The notes: a model not told the origin generated them from the letters alone. A stretch of DNA of 34,673 nucleotides from Pyrinomonadaceae bacterium (GCA_022843305.1 JALHNX010000038.1:1-34673), one strand, 5' to 3'; counted from the first letter of the stretch, positions 24,687 to 32,527 are shown. Numbers and translations are program-made.

Positions 24687-24702
24687 AATTTGAAAAAGGA
24701 AA

Positions 24703-24766
24703 AACCGCAGATTGACACGAAACACAGATAATTCAATCTGTGAAAATTTGTGTTAATCTGTGGTTT
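24703..24766. repeat. Tandem-word inverted repeat (CACAGAT/ATCTGTG), rplT-pheS gap
   Basis: The left arm 24703-24730 (AACCGCAGATTGACACGAAA then CACAGATA) is complementary to the right arm 24736-24766 (ATCTGTGAAAATTTGTGTTA then ATCTGTGGTTT). The words are the same family as in the trpC-trpF gap. It runs up to about 8 bases before the pheS ATG. Confidence 0.8.
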
Positions 24767-24774
24767 CTTATTTT

Positions 24775-25860
24775 ATGACTGAAGAAATACTAACAGCCAA
24801 AAAAGCATACGAATTATTTGAAAAAGATTGGGATAATTTAAAGGATTTGAATTTAACAAATCTTGAAGAAGCAGAATTTGGTCTTAAAACTCTAATTGAA
24901 ATTCGTAATAAGCATACTGGAAAAAAATCATCATTTTCTAGTTTAATGAAACTTATTGGACAAGTTTCACCTGAAGATAGAATTGCTTTCGCCCAAGAAG
25001 TTCAGAAACTAAAAACAAGAGTAGAAATTGCGATTGATTTAGCAGAAAGAGAAATTAAATCGGTCATTTCCGAATTCAAAGCCGCACAAGAATCAAAAGA
25101 TGTCACGCTTCCCGGTCGCCGTCCGCGGGTCGGTCATCTGCATCTTTTGACGATTCTGCGCCAGCAGATCGAGGACATTTTTGTTTCGATGGGCTACGCG
25201 ATTGAGGACGACCGCGAGATCGAGACCGATTATTACAATTTCGAGGCACTCAACATTCCCGAAGGTCATCCGGCGCGCGAATCGCAGGACACTTTTTACA
25301 CGACCGAAGGATTTGCGCTACGCTCGCAGACTTCGACCGTGCAAATCAGAGCGATGGAACGGCACGGCGCACCGATTCGCATCATCGCGCCCGGCAAAGT
25401 TTTCCGCCGCGACACGCCCGATATGACGCACGTTCCGATGTTCCATCAAATCGAAGGTTTGTGCGTGGACAAAGGTATCACGATGGCGCATCTGAAAGGC
25501 ACGGTCGCCGAATGGCTGAGAAGATTGTTCGGCAAAGAAACGCGCATCCGCATTCGCCCGAGCTACTTCCCTTTCACCGAACCGAGCGCGGAATTCGATT
25601 TTTCGTGCTTCAAATGCAGTGGCACCGGCACGTTTGAAGCGGAACGTTGCCGTCCGTGCAAAGGTTCGGGCTGGATCGAACTCGGCGGTTCGGGCATGGT
25701 TCATCCGAATGTTTTACGCGCCTGCAACGTTGACCCGCAAGTTTATTCGGGCTTTGCGTTCGGCTTCGGCTTGGAAAGAATGTGCGCCCTGATGTATTCG
25801 CTCGACGATATTCGTTTGATGTTTGAAAATGACGTGCGATTTTTGGAACAATTCCGCTAA
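24775..25860 (+). CDS. pheS: Phenylalanine-tRNA ligase alpha subunit
   Basis: I take ATG 24775 (361 residues). The C-terminal catalytic core has [21 protein letters not shown] (motif 2 region), [36 protein letters not shown] and [15 protein letters not shown] (motif 3). The N-terminal coiled coil that contacts tRNA is present ([10 protein letters not shown] ... [13 protein letters not shown]), but bases about 24775-25075 are clearly AT-richer and use different codons from the rest, as in a mosaic gene. [23 protein letters not shown] zinc-finger-like insert is visible. pheT is displaced 3.9 kb downstream. Confidence 0.95.
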   Translation: MTEEILTAKKAYELFEKDWDNLKDLNLTNLEEAEFGLKTLIEIRNKHTGKKSSFSSLMKLIGQVSPEDRIAFAQEVQKLKTRVEIAIDLAEREIKSVISEFKAAQESKDVTLPGRRPRVGHLHLLTILRQQIEDIFVSMGYAIEDDREIETDYYNFEALNIPEGHPARESQDTFYTTEGFALRSQTSTVQIRAMERHGAPIRIIAPGKVFRRDTPDMTHVPMFHQIEGLCVDKGITMAHLKGTVAEWLRRLFGKETRIRIRPSYFPFTEPSAEFDFSCFKCSGTGTFEAERCRPCKGSGWIELGGSGMVHPNVLRACNVDPQVYSGFAFGFGLERMCALMYSLDDIRLMFENDVRFLEQFR

Positions 25861-25869
25861 TATAGAAAT

Positions 25870-26229
25870 ATGTTAGTAGTTTTTTTGTTCTTCGTTTTTC
25901 TTGCATTTCTCTTTATCGGCGGCTTTGCATTGAAGATCATCATTGACTCGATCAATCGCAAAGGCGAACTGGGCGTTAATCTGCGTCCCGTAATTTGCCC
26001 GAGATGCGGTGTTAAAGCCGAATTATTCCGCACTCCGGATTTAATCAACAAACCCACATGGGGCGGCGGCGCATGTTCTAACTGCGGATGTGAAATGGAC
26101 AAATGGGGCAACGAAATTGCGGAGAATGAACAAATCCCGGTTCAAATAGAACCGTCGAAAACCAATCCTTATACAACTTTTGACGAGCAAGGCAAAACAC
26201 CTCTGGAAAGAGTTTTTGATGAGAAGTAA
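25870..26229 (+). CDS. Membrane-anchored zinc-ribbon protein
   Basis: The 119-residue product has one N-terminal membrane helix (LVVFLFFVFLAFLFIGGFAL). A zinc-ribbon pair follows, CPRCG (VICPRCGVKAEL) and CSNCGC (ACSNCGCEMDKWG), then a polar tail. It begins 10 bases after the pheS stop. No enzyme motif is seen. It lies between pheS and a second copy of the pheS 3' end, so it may have arrived together with a pheS replacement. Confidence 0.6.
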   Translation: MLVVFLFFVFLAFLFIGGFALKIIIDSINRKGELGVNLRPVICPRCGVKAELFRTPDLINKPTWGGGACSNCGCEMDKWGNEIAENEQIPVQIEPSKTNPYTTFDEQGKTPLERVFDEK

Positions 26230-26280
26230 ATTCTATTTACGTTTGAAAACGATGTCAGATTTTTGGATCAGTTCAGATGA
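26230..26280 (+). pseudogene. Remnant of a second, diverged pheS 3' end
   Basis: In frame with a TGA at 26278-26280, this stretch encodes [12 protein letters not shown], against [12 protein letters not shown] at the end of the intact pheS. Upstream residues also partly agree. The nucleotide differences are almost all synonymous (aat/aac, gac/gat, gtg/gtc, cga/aga, caa/cag, cgc/aga). The copy therefore diverged under selection rather than by recent tandem duplication. The ATG of the next gene overlaps its stop (ATGA). Confidence 0.7.
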
Positions 26281-26492
26281 ATAAAGAAAAAGAAATTGAA
26301 GATGCAGCATTAGTCTCAGCCCTTTGGATTCTTTCTTGTAATGATCCAATTCCCACGATGACGTACGAATATATTAAAGAAAGACTTGGATTAACAGAAG
26401 CAGAAGTTAAAAAACTAATTCAAAACCACAAAGAATTATTTAGCACTTCAATATCAGACAATTGGCGGCAGGCTTGGGAAAAAAAATGTTGA
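26277..26492 (+). CDS. N-terminal part of an AT-rich hypothetical gene (frame 1)
   Basis: The 71-residue frame encodes helices such as AALVSALWILSCNDPIP and YEYIKERLGLTEAEVKKLIQNH, which resemble a helix-turn-helix or a small helical domain. It ends at TGA two codons after an eight-A run at 26479-26486. Adding one A joins it in frame to the next reading frame as WEKKMLKGELLP. It was probably one gene with the following frame. Base composition is much richer in A and T than the flanking housekeeping genes. Confidence 0.5.
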   Translation: MNKEKEIEDAALVSALWILSCNDPIPTMTYEYIKERLGLTEAEVKKLIQNHKELFSTSISDNWRQAWEKKC

Positions 26493-27202
26493 AAGGGGAA
26501 TTACTTCCATCTCGAATTGCAAGTGAACTCGATCCAACAGAAAAGAAAAAGGCGATAGTAGCACTTGTTAAAAAAGAACTATTTCGGTCTCAATTTAGGT
26601 TAAGTTGTTCAGCTACTATTACTCCTATTGAAATTACAAAATGGGGATTAGAGCATATTGAAAAAACAAGAAAAGCCAAAAACGAGGTTAAAGAAGAGTG
26701 GTGGAAAAAGTTAAAGGAAATTTGGATACCATTAGTTTCAATATTTGCTTCTATTATTATTTCAGTGGGAACTATAATAATTACATCTTATTGGCAAGGA
26801 CAAAACATTGTAACTCAAAAACAAATAAAAGAACTAGAATTGACTTATAAGCCTAAATTGGAAGGTTATTTATCATTTTTGCAATTAGTTGATGAAGGAT
26901 TTGATTTAGCGACAAAAAGAAATTTAACTTCAAAGAATGTAACTGGAAATAGTTTTGAATTGTCAGACTATTTTCGAAAGATTGACTCGTCCTTCTACAC
27001 TTTAGAACCTTTTTTGCGACCCGAGAAGAAACAAAATGTTGAACGAAAACTTACTGAATATAAAAGCTTTCTTGGTGAAATTTATGCAAAAAAAGAAAAT
27101 GATCTGATATATGAAAATGTCAGCAAATCAATAGAATTTTCAAACTTTTTTAGAAATGAATTAAGTAAAGAGTTATTTGAACCGACGAATACTATAAAAT
27201 AA
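26462..27202 (+). CDS. C-terminal part of the same AT-rich gene: membrane protein
   Basis: The real continuation starts near 26486, and the ATG at 26462 lies in the wrong frame of the upstream part. The product has a helical segment (SELDPTEKKKAIVALVKKELF), one membrane helix (IWIPLVSIFASIIISVGTIIITSYW) and a charged helical exterior region. No family is recognised. The DNA is AT-rich and the codon use differs from neighbours, so it was probably acquired. The break to frame 1 at the poly-A run could be a sequencing error, a mutation or slippage. Confidence 0.5.
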   Translation: MAAGLGKKMLKGELLPSRIASELDPTEKKKAIVALVKKELFRSQFRLSCSATITPIEITKWGLEHIEKTRKAKNEVKEEWWKKLKEIWIPLVSIFASIIISVGTIIITSYWQGQNIVTQKQIKELELTYKPKLEGYLSFLQLVDEGFDLATKRNLTSKNVTGNSFELSDYFRKIDSSFYTLEPFLRPEKKQNVERKLTEYKSFLGEIYAKKENDLIYENVSKSIEFSNFFRNELSKELFEPTNTIK

Positions 27203-27215
27203 ATATAAAACCAAA

Positions 27216-27521
27216 ATGGGTTGGGCAATCGCTTACATTGCGAAATTGAAAAACGGCGAAACGGTGCTGTTTCGCCCGCGCGGGCATTCGATGAAAGGCA
27301 AAATCGAATCGGGACAGCTTTGCACGGTTGAACCTGTTGCGGAATTTACCGAATTAGAAAAAGGCGACATTGTTTTGTGTAAGGTGAACGGCAATGAATA
27401 TCTGCATTTGATAAAAGCGATCAACGGCGCGCGATTTCAAATCGGCAACAATCGCGGGCGGATCAACGGCTGGGTTGGCACGAATGCGGTTTTCGGTAAA
27501 CTTGTTAAAATCGAAGATTAA
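27216..27521 (+). CDS. S24/S26-like peptidase-fold protein
   Basis: The 101 residues contain PRGHSMKGKIESGQLCTVEP, with Ser25-Met26 in the position of the nucleophile of S24 and S26 peptidases. ELEKGDIVLCKVNGNEYLHLIKAI follows, where the second catalytic residue is Lys in LexA-type or His in S26B-type enzymes; His64 sits there. It is short and without a DNA-binding domain. It may process a partner or be inactive. It lies 2 bases before xisH, so all three form a unit. Confidence 0.6.
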   Translation: MGWAIAYIAKLKNGETVLFRPRGHSMKGKIESGQLCTVEPVAEFTELEKGDIVLCKVNGNEYLHLIKAINGARFQIGNNRGRINGWVGTNAVFGKLVKIED

Positions 27522-27523
27522 TT

Positions 27524-27940
27524 ATGTCCGCAAAAGATAAATTTCATGATGCCGTCAAAAATGCGTTAATTAAAGACGGTTGGAAAATAACGCACGACCC
27601 GTTTCGCCTGGATTTCGGTTTTACAGATACTTATATTGATTTGGGCGCGGAAAAAGTTATTACCGCCGATAAAAATGATGAGAAAATTGCCATTGAAATA
27701 AAAAGTTTTATCAGCAAATCGGAACTTTATGAATTTTATACGGCACTCGGTCAATTTTTAGGTTATCGGCTCGCTTTGAAAAGAGTCGAACCCGAAAGAG
27801 TTTTATTTCTTGCCGTTCCCAAAGAAACTTACAACAGTCTGTTTCATCAAACAATCATTGCCGATTTGGTTTCGGAAAATAATGTCAAAATAATCGTGTA
27901 TAATTCGATTGAAGAGGTGATTGTCGAATGGAAAAAGTAG
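27524..27940 (+). CDS. xisH: XisH family protein
   Basis: The 138 residues match the XisH family throughout: DKFHDAVKNALIKDGWKITHDP, YIDLGAEK, KIAIEIKSF, ALGQFLGYR, ERVLFLAVP and EEVIVEWKK. The D...ExK arrangement (IEIKSF) is that of the PD-(D/E)XK nuclease fold. XisH was named in cyanobacteria, where it supports excision of the fdxN element. Away from heterocyst formers its role is unclear. Here no excisable element is evident. The 3' end overlaps xisI by 13 bases. Confidence 0.85.
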   Translation: MSAKDKFHDAVKNALIKDGWKITHDPFRLDFGFTDTYIDLGAEKVITADKNDEKIAIEIKSFISKSELYEFYTALGQFLGYRLALKRVEPERVLFLAVPKETYNSLFHQTIIADLVSENNVKIIVYNSIEEVIVEWKK

Positions 27941-28266
27941 CAAAATATCGCCAATATGTGCAGGAAGTTTTAACCGATATTGCGAAAATTAAAGGCGTTT
28001 TACCGGAAATTGAAACACAATTAATTTTTGACAAAGAACGCGACCATTACCAAATCGTTCGTGTCGGTTGGCGGGATTTAGACAGAACCTACGGAGTGCC
28101 GATTCACATTGATATAAAAGACGGAAAAATTTGGGTTCAGCAAAATATGACCGATTACGATTTTATTGAAGATTTGCTGGAAAAAGGAATTCCGAAAGAA
28201 GACATTATTTTAGCATTTCATCCACCTTACAAAAGACCTTATACGGGCTTTGGAGTCGGGGCTTAA
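27928..28266 (+). CDS. xisI: XisI family protein
   Basis: The 112-residue product matches XisI: YRQYVQEVLTDIA, IFDKERDHYQIVRVGW, HIDIKDGKIWVQQN, GIPKEDIILAFHPPYKRPYTGF. It is the regular partner of XisH. The 13-base overlap with xisH indicates coupled translation and a two-protein module. The biochemical function is unknown in this context. Confidence 0.88.
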   Translation: MEKVAKYRQYVQEVLTDIAKIKGVLPEIETQLIFDKERDHYQIVRVGWRDLDRTYGVPIHIDIKDGKIWVQQNMTDYDFIEDLLEKGIPKEDIILAFHPPYKRPYTGFGVGA

Positions 28267-28269
28267 ATT

Positions 28270-29718
28270 GTGAAAATTCTCGTGACGGGCGCAACAGGTT
28301 ATATCGGCGGACGGTTGATTCCGAGGCTTTTGGAGAAAGGCTATGCGGTACGCGTTTTTGTGCGCGATGCGCGAAAGATCGAAGGTCGCAAATGGTTTGA
28401 TAAAGTCGAGATTTTCGAGGGTGATTTAGAGAATCGCGAGGAAATTTCACGCGCGATGAACGGCATTGACGCGGCATATTTTCTGGTTCATTCGATGAAC
28501 GAAGGCGGAGATTTTGCCGAGCGCGAAAAGGCGATTGCCGAAAATTTTGCGTCTGCCGCCAAAGATGTCGAAAAAATTATTTATCTCGGCGGACTTTTGC
28601 CTGAAGGAAGTGTTTCCGAACATCTGAAAAGCCGTGCGGAAGTCGGTGAAATTTTAAGAAAAACGGGCAAAACAACCGAATTTCGCGCCGGTCCGATCAT
28701 CGGTTCGGGTTCGGCTTCGTTTGAAATGGTGCGTTATCTGACGGAAAGAATTCCGGTAATGATCGTGCCGCGCTGGGTGAAAAATGAAGTTCAGCCGGTC
28801 GCGGTGCGCAATGTCATCGAATATCTGACCGCCGCTCTGGAACGCGAACCGCTCGGAATTGTGGACATCGGCGCGGACGTTTTGCCGTTTCGCGGAATGA
28901 TGGAAACTTTCGCCGAAGTGCGCGGCTTGAAGCGGATAATTGTTCCCGTGCCGGTTTTAACGCCGCTTTTATCGGGCTTGTGGGTCGGTTTGATCACGCC
29001 GATTCCGAATTCGCTCGCCGTGCCACTCGTTAAGGGAATTATCAATCCGGTTTTGGCGGACACGTCGAAAGCCGAAAAATATTTTCCCGAAATCGAGCCG
29101 ATGAACTACCGCGAAGCCGTCGCGCTCGCGCTTTCAAAGATTGACGAAAAGGCTGTCGAAACCCGTTGGAGCGGTTCATACGGCGACGACGCGCCGACCT
29201 ATGAAATGACCGACCGCGAAGGAATTTTCAAGGAAATTCGCACGGTTACGACCGACGCTTCGGCAGAATCAGTTTATAAAAGTTTCACGGCAATCGGCGG
29301 CGATAAAGGCTGGCTCGCGTGGGGCTGGGCGTGGAAACTGCGCGGTTTGATGGACAAATTAGTCGGCGGTCCGGGGCTTTCGCGCGGTCGCCGTCATCCG
29401 ACCGAAGTTTTGATCGGCGAAGAACTCGATTTCTGGCGCGTCGAAGATTTGAAAAAAGACCGTCTGATGCTCTTACGGGCGGAAATGAAAGTTCCGGGCA
29501 AAGCCTGGCTGCAGTTTGAAGCCGTGACGAAGGACGGCAAAACGCAGTTGATTCAAACCGCTCTGTTTGCGCCGAAAGGCTTATTCGGATTTTTGTATTG
29601 GTATGGTTCTTACCCGCTGCACTTTTTTATTTTCGATAAAATGGCGCAGAGAATTGCCCGGGGCGCGGAGGTTTTAGAAGGTGAAAAACCCGTTTCGGAA
29701 ATGCCCGAAACGATTTAG
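28270..29718 (+). CDS. SDR-type NAD(P)-binding protein with C-terminal DUF2867-like domain
   Basis: The start is GTG 28270 (482 residues). The N-terminus KILVTGATGYIGGRLIPRLLEKG is a Rossmann nucleotide-binding motif (G-x-T-G-x-x-G). An atypical SDR/NmrA-like fold follows with YLGGLLPEG, GPIIGSGSASFEMVRYLTERIPVM and QPVAVRNVIEYL. The second half (GGDKGWLAWGWAWKLRGLMDKL, GEELDFWRVE, FAPKGLFGFLYWYGSYPLH) is the DUF2867 type often fused to it. The function is unknown, possibly quinone- or lipid-related. It closes the accessory segment before pheT. Confidence 0.8.
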   Translation: MKILVTGATGYIGGRLIPRLLEKGYAVRVFVRDARKIEGRKWFDKVEIFEGDLENREEISRAMNGIDAAYFLVHSMNEGGDFAEREKAIAENFASAAKDVEKIIYLGGLLPEGSVSEHLKSRAEVGEILRKTGKTTEFRAGPIIGSGSASFEMVRYLTERIPVMIVPRWVKNEVQPVAVRNVIEYLTAALEREPLGIVDIGADVLPFRGMMETFAEVRGLKRIIVPVPVLTPLLSGLWVGLITPIPNSLAVPLVKGIINPVLADTSKAEKYFPEIEPMNYREAVALALSKIDEKAVETRWSGSYGDDAPTYEMTDREGIFKEIRTVTTDASAESVYKSFTAIGGDKGWLAWGWAWKLRGLMDKLVGGPGLSRGRRHPTEVLIGEELDFWRVEDLKKDRLMLLRAEMKVPGKAWLQFEAVTKDGKTQLIQTALFAPKGLFGFLYWYGSYPLHFFIFDKMAQRIARGAEVLEGEKPVSEMPETI

Positions 29719-29729
29719 ATTTTTTTGAT

Positions 29730-31805
29730 ATGAATATTAGTTACAACTGGCTCAAGGATTTGGTCGAGATAGATTTACAGCCCACTGATTTGGCTCAAAA
29801 ATTGACGGACGCGGGTTTGGCGGTCGAAGGCGTTCACGAGTTTGGCGATGATTTTGTTTTTGACATTGATCTAACGTCGAATCGCGGCGATTGTCTGTCG
29901 CATTTGGGAATTGCACGGGAAATCAGCGTGATTGCGGATTGCGGATTACGGATTGCGGATTTGTCCGAAGACTCACGACTCACGACTCACGACTCACGAC
30001 TCGTGAGCATCGAAGACGCAGATTTGTGTCATCGTTTTACGGCGCGGGTGATTCGCGGTGTCAAAATCTGCGCGTCGCCCGAATGGCTTGTCAAACGGCT
30101 CGAAGCGGTCGGCGAGCGTTCAATCAACAACGTCGCGGACATCACGAATTTCGTGATGCACGAACTCGGACAGCCGATGCACTCGTTTGATTTGAATAAG
30201 TTAGCGGAAAACCGAATCGTCGTCAGGCGGGCGCGAAACGGCGAACCGATCAAAACGCTTGATGAAGTCGAACGCAAACTCGACGAAACGATGCTTGCGA
30301 TTTGCGATGCCGAAAAACCCGTTGCGGTCGGCGGCGTGATGGGCGGTTTCGATTCCGGCATTACCGAAGAAACGACCGACGTTTTATTGGAAGTCGCTTA
30401 TTTCAAACGCGAATCAATCCGGCAAACTTCCAGAAAGCTGAAACTTTCGACCGAAGCGAGCCATCATTTCGAGCGCGGCGTGGACATCGAAAATCTGGTG
30501 CGCGCCTCGAACCGCGCGACGGAATTGATCTGTGAATTAGCAGGCGGCGAGGCGGGCAAATTCGTTGACGTTTACCCGACAAAATTCGTGCAGAGCGAGA
30601 TCGAATCGAGAGATATTCAGTTCGCCGTGAAAAGATTAACCGGCTTGGACGTTAAATTTGAAGAAATTTTACGGATTCTGAATTCACTCGGCGTAAGCTC
30701 GAAAATCAGCCCCGAATCCCGAATTTTTACCGCGCCGACCTGGCGGCACGATCTGGCGATTGAAGAAGATTTGGTCGAAGAAGTTGTGCGGATTGTCGGT
30801 TACGACAAAATCGGCGAAGAATTGCCCCCGGCTTTTGGCGCGGGCGAATACCAGCCGAACGAAACGCGGAAATTTCATCTGCGCCAGACTTTATCGAATC
30901 TCGGTTTCGACGAAGCGATCTCTTACAGCTTTATTGATTCAAAATTTGACGATACTTTTGATTTAATTCCCGGTTTCATTCACGAAAATGAGGGCGAAAA
31001 ATTCGTTACTTTGCAGGATTCGATCATCGAAGGCGCGGTCAGGATGCGTCCGTCCCTGCTTTCCGGTTTGCTCGATGCAGTTCGGACAAATTTGAATTTT
31101 CAGAATCGAAACCTGCGTCTTTACGAAATCGGCAAGGTTTTTTCGTCTTCGTCGAAAGAAGGTGATTTGCCGAACGAACGCGAGCTTTTCTCGCTTGTCG
31201 TAACCGGCAACGAAACTTATGAAAACAAGGCGATGGCATTGCGCGAGTTCGATTTTTACGACGCGAAAGGCGCACTCGAAAACGCGATTAGCGCAACTAA
31301 TGCGCCGAATTTAACTTTCAACGCAGCGCAAGTTAAACATCTTCGCAAAGGTCAGTCGGCGGAAATTTTGCTGAACGGCAAAACTGTCGGCACAATCGGG
31401 CGTTTAAGCGATGAAATTGCTCAAAACTATAAATTCCGTCAGCCTGTGTTTATTGCCGAGATTGATTTGCAAACCGTTTTGAATGAAAAAGAGCAGACGA
31501 TTCTTTATCATCCGCTGCCGGTTTATCCGTCAGTCGAGCGCGATGTTTCGATTCTCGTGAAACGCAATATTTCGTTTGCTGACATCAAACAAGCGGTTGA
31601 AATGCAGGGTTTTGAGCTTTTGAGAAAAGTCGAATTCGTTGATGTTTACGAAGGAAAAGGCGTGGCTGACGATGAGCGTTCGCTGACCGTCAGGCTTGTT
31701 TACCGAAGCGATGAACGGACATTGATTGAATCGGAAGTCGAATCGGTTCATAATAAAATCTTGCAAAAAACTGAAGAAAAATTTGGTGCGAAACAACGAT
31801 TTTGA
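29730..31805 (+). CDS. pheT: Phenylalanine-tRNA ligase beta subunit, short form with repeat insertion
   Basis: The 691-residue protein pairs with PheS. It has MNISYNWLKDLVEIDLQPTD, TSNRGDCLSHLGIAREI, INNVADITNFVMHELGQPMHSFD, the B5 core, RPSLLSGLLDAV and a C-terminal FDX-ACB domain (YPSVERDVSILV, FVDVYEGKGV). The usual EMAP-like tRNA-binding domain of about 110 residues after residue 35 is missing; the chain goes straight from VEGVHEF to DIDLTSNRGDCL. Residues about 67-92 are encoded by an in-frame heptamer repeat and have no counterpart in relatives. A terminator follows. Confidence 0.93.
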   Translation: MNISYNWLKDLVEIDLQPTDLAQKLTDAGLAVEGVHEFGDDFVFDIDLTSNRGDCLSHLGIAREISVIADCGLRIADLSEDSRLTTHDSRLVSIEDADLCHRFTARVIRGVKICASPEWLVKRLEAVGERSINNVADITNFVMHELGQPMHSFDLNKLAENRIVVRRARNGEPIKTLDEVERKLDETMLAICDAEKPVAVGGVMGGFDSGITEETTDVLLEVAYFKRESIRQTSRKLKLSTEASHHFERGVDIENLVRASNRATELICELAGGEAGKFVDVYPTKFVQSEIESRDIQFAVKRLTGLDVKFEEILRILNSLGVSSKISPESRIFTAPTWRHDLAIEEDLVEEVVRIVGYDKIGEELPPAFGAGEYQPNETRKFHLRQTLSNLGFDEAISYSFIDSKFDDTFDLIPGFIHENEGEKFVTLQDSIIEGAVRMRPSLLSGLLDAVRTNLNFQNRNLRLYEIGKVFSSSSKEGDLPNERELFSLVVTGNETYENKAMALREFDFYDAKGALENAISATNAPNLTFNAAQVKHLRKGQSAEILLNGKTVGTIGRLSDEIAQNYKFRQPVFIAEIDLQTVLNEKEQTILYHPLPVYPSVERDVSILVKRNISFADIKQAVEMQGFELLRKVEFVDVYEGKGVADDERSLTVRLVYRSDERTLIESEVESVHNKILQKTEEKFGAKQRF
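29930..30006. repeat. In-frame heptamer arrays (GATTGCG and GACTCAC) inside pheT
   Basis: GATTGCG-type units repeat from 29930 to about 29964, then GACTCAC repeats four times and ends in GACTCGT near 30006. Both have period 7. The block is an exact multiple of three and keeps pheT open, adding residues about 67-92. The first word resembles the repeat at 6762. Confidence 0.85.
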
Positions 31806-31806
31806 A

Positions 31807-31838
31807 AAAAACTTCAATAAAAACTTGAAGTTTTTGTT
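31807..31838 (+). terminator. Intrinsic terminator after pheT
   Basis: AAAAACTTC (31807-31815) pairs with GAAGTTTTT (31827-31835) and is followed by a T/A-rich tail. It begins right after the pheT stop. Confidence 0.7.
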
Positions 31839-31889
31839 AAAAAAAAACATAATCAATTCGCAATAACAGCAAAATTTTTGGAGAAAGCA

Positions 31890-32171
31890 ATGAACGGTCT
31901 TGCAGGTATGGAAAAATTCTCGCATCTTGAAGATAAGATTTATTTGACAATCGAAAATGTCAAAAAGATACGCGAGGAAAGAGATAAACTCGAACGCGAA
32001 CTGTCGAGTTTGCGGCACGAGGTCAGCAGTCTTTTAGGTGAAAAAAATCGGCTCGAAGAAAAAATCGAGGATTTATTATCGGAACGCGACGCGATCCAGT
32101 TAAAGGTCGAGGCGATGCTCGACGCGATCACCATCATCGAGCCGGATGTCGCCGAGGCTTTGGGAAGATAA
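31890..32171 (+). CDS. Coiled-coil protein (ZapB-like)
   Basis: The start is ATG 31890, with GGAG 6 bases upstream; the TTG at 31878 overlaps that site. The 93 residues are almost one continuous coiled coil (HLEDKIYLTIENVKKIREER, LERELSSLRHEVSSLLGEKN). Small coiled-coil proteins directly before zapA are common and are thought to act in Z-ring assembly like ZapB. Similarity is structural and assignment is not firm. Confidence 0.6.
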   Translation: MNGLAGMEKFSHLEDKIYLTIENVKKIREERDKLERELSSLRHEVSSLLGEKNRLEEKIEDLLSERDAIQLKVEAMLDAITIIEPDVAEALGR

Positions 32172-32199
32172 AATGTTTGGAACCAGAGGGAAAGCAGAC

Positions 32200-32523
32200 A
32201 TGGCGGAACAATCCATCAGAGTTGAGATTTATAACCAAACCTACAACATTCGTTCCGACGGCGACAATGAATACATAATGCGTCTGGCGGAATACGTTGA
32301 CAGCAAAATGCGCGAGATTTCGTCCGGCACATTGACCGTTGACAGCTTAAAAGTCGCTATTTTGGCGGCTTTGCACATAGCTGACGAATTTCATCAACTG
32401 AAAAATCAGCAGCAGCAAACCGACGCGCAGCTCGCTTCACGAAGCGCGGAAATGACCGAGATGCTCGACCATATCTTTAAACAAAAAGACATCAAGCCGC
32501 AGGAATTCGAGACGGAACAATAG
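32200..32523 (+). CDS. zapA: Cell division protein ZapA
   Basis: I take ATG 32200 (107 residues, MAEQSIRVEIYNQTYNIRSD), preceded by AGAGGGA; ATG 32173 is possible. IRVEIYNQTYNIRSDGDNEY, MRLAEYVDSKMREI and VAILAALHIADEFHQLK are the ZapA fold, which bundles FtsZ filaments at the division site. Its location between a coiled-coil gene and the 6S RNA is a classic bacterial neighbourhood. Confidence 0.88.
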   Translation: MAEQSIRVEIYNQTYNIRSDGDNEYIMRLAEYVDSKMREISSGTLTVDSLKVAILAALHIADEFHQLKNQQQQTDAQLASRSAEMTEMLDHIFKQKDIKPQEFETEQ

Positions 32524-32527
32524 TTTC

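Noticed and set aside
26462-26492. Programmed -1 ribosomal frameshift
   Set aside because: The eight-A run is slippery, but no stimulatory structure is evident and a similar one-A deficit occurs in the gene near 5954, so error or simple mutation is at least as likely.
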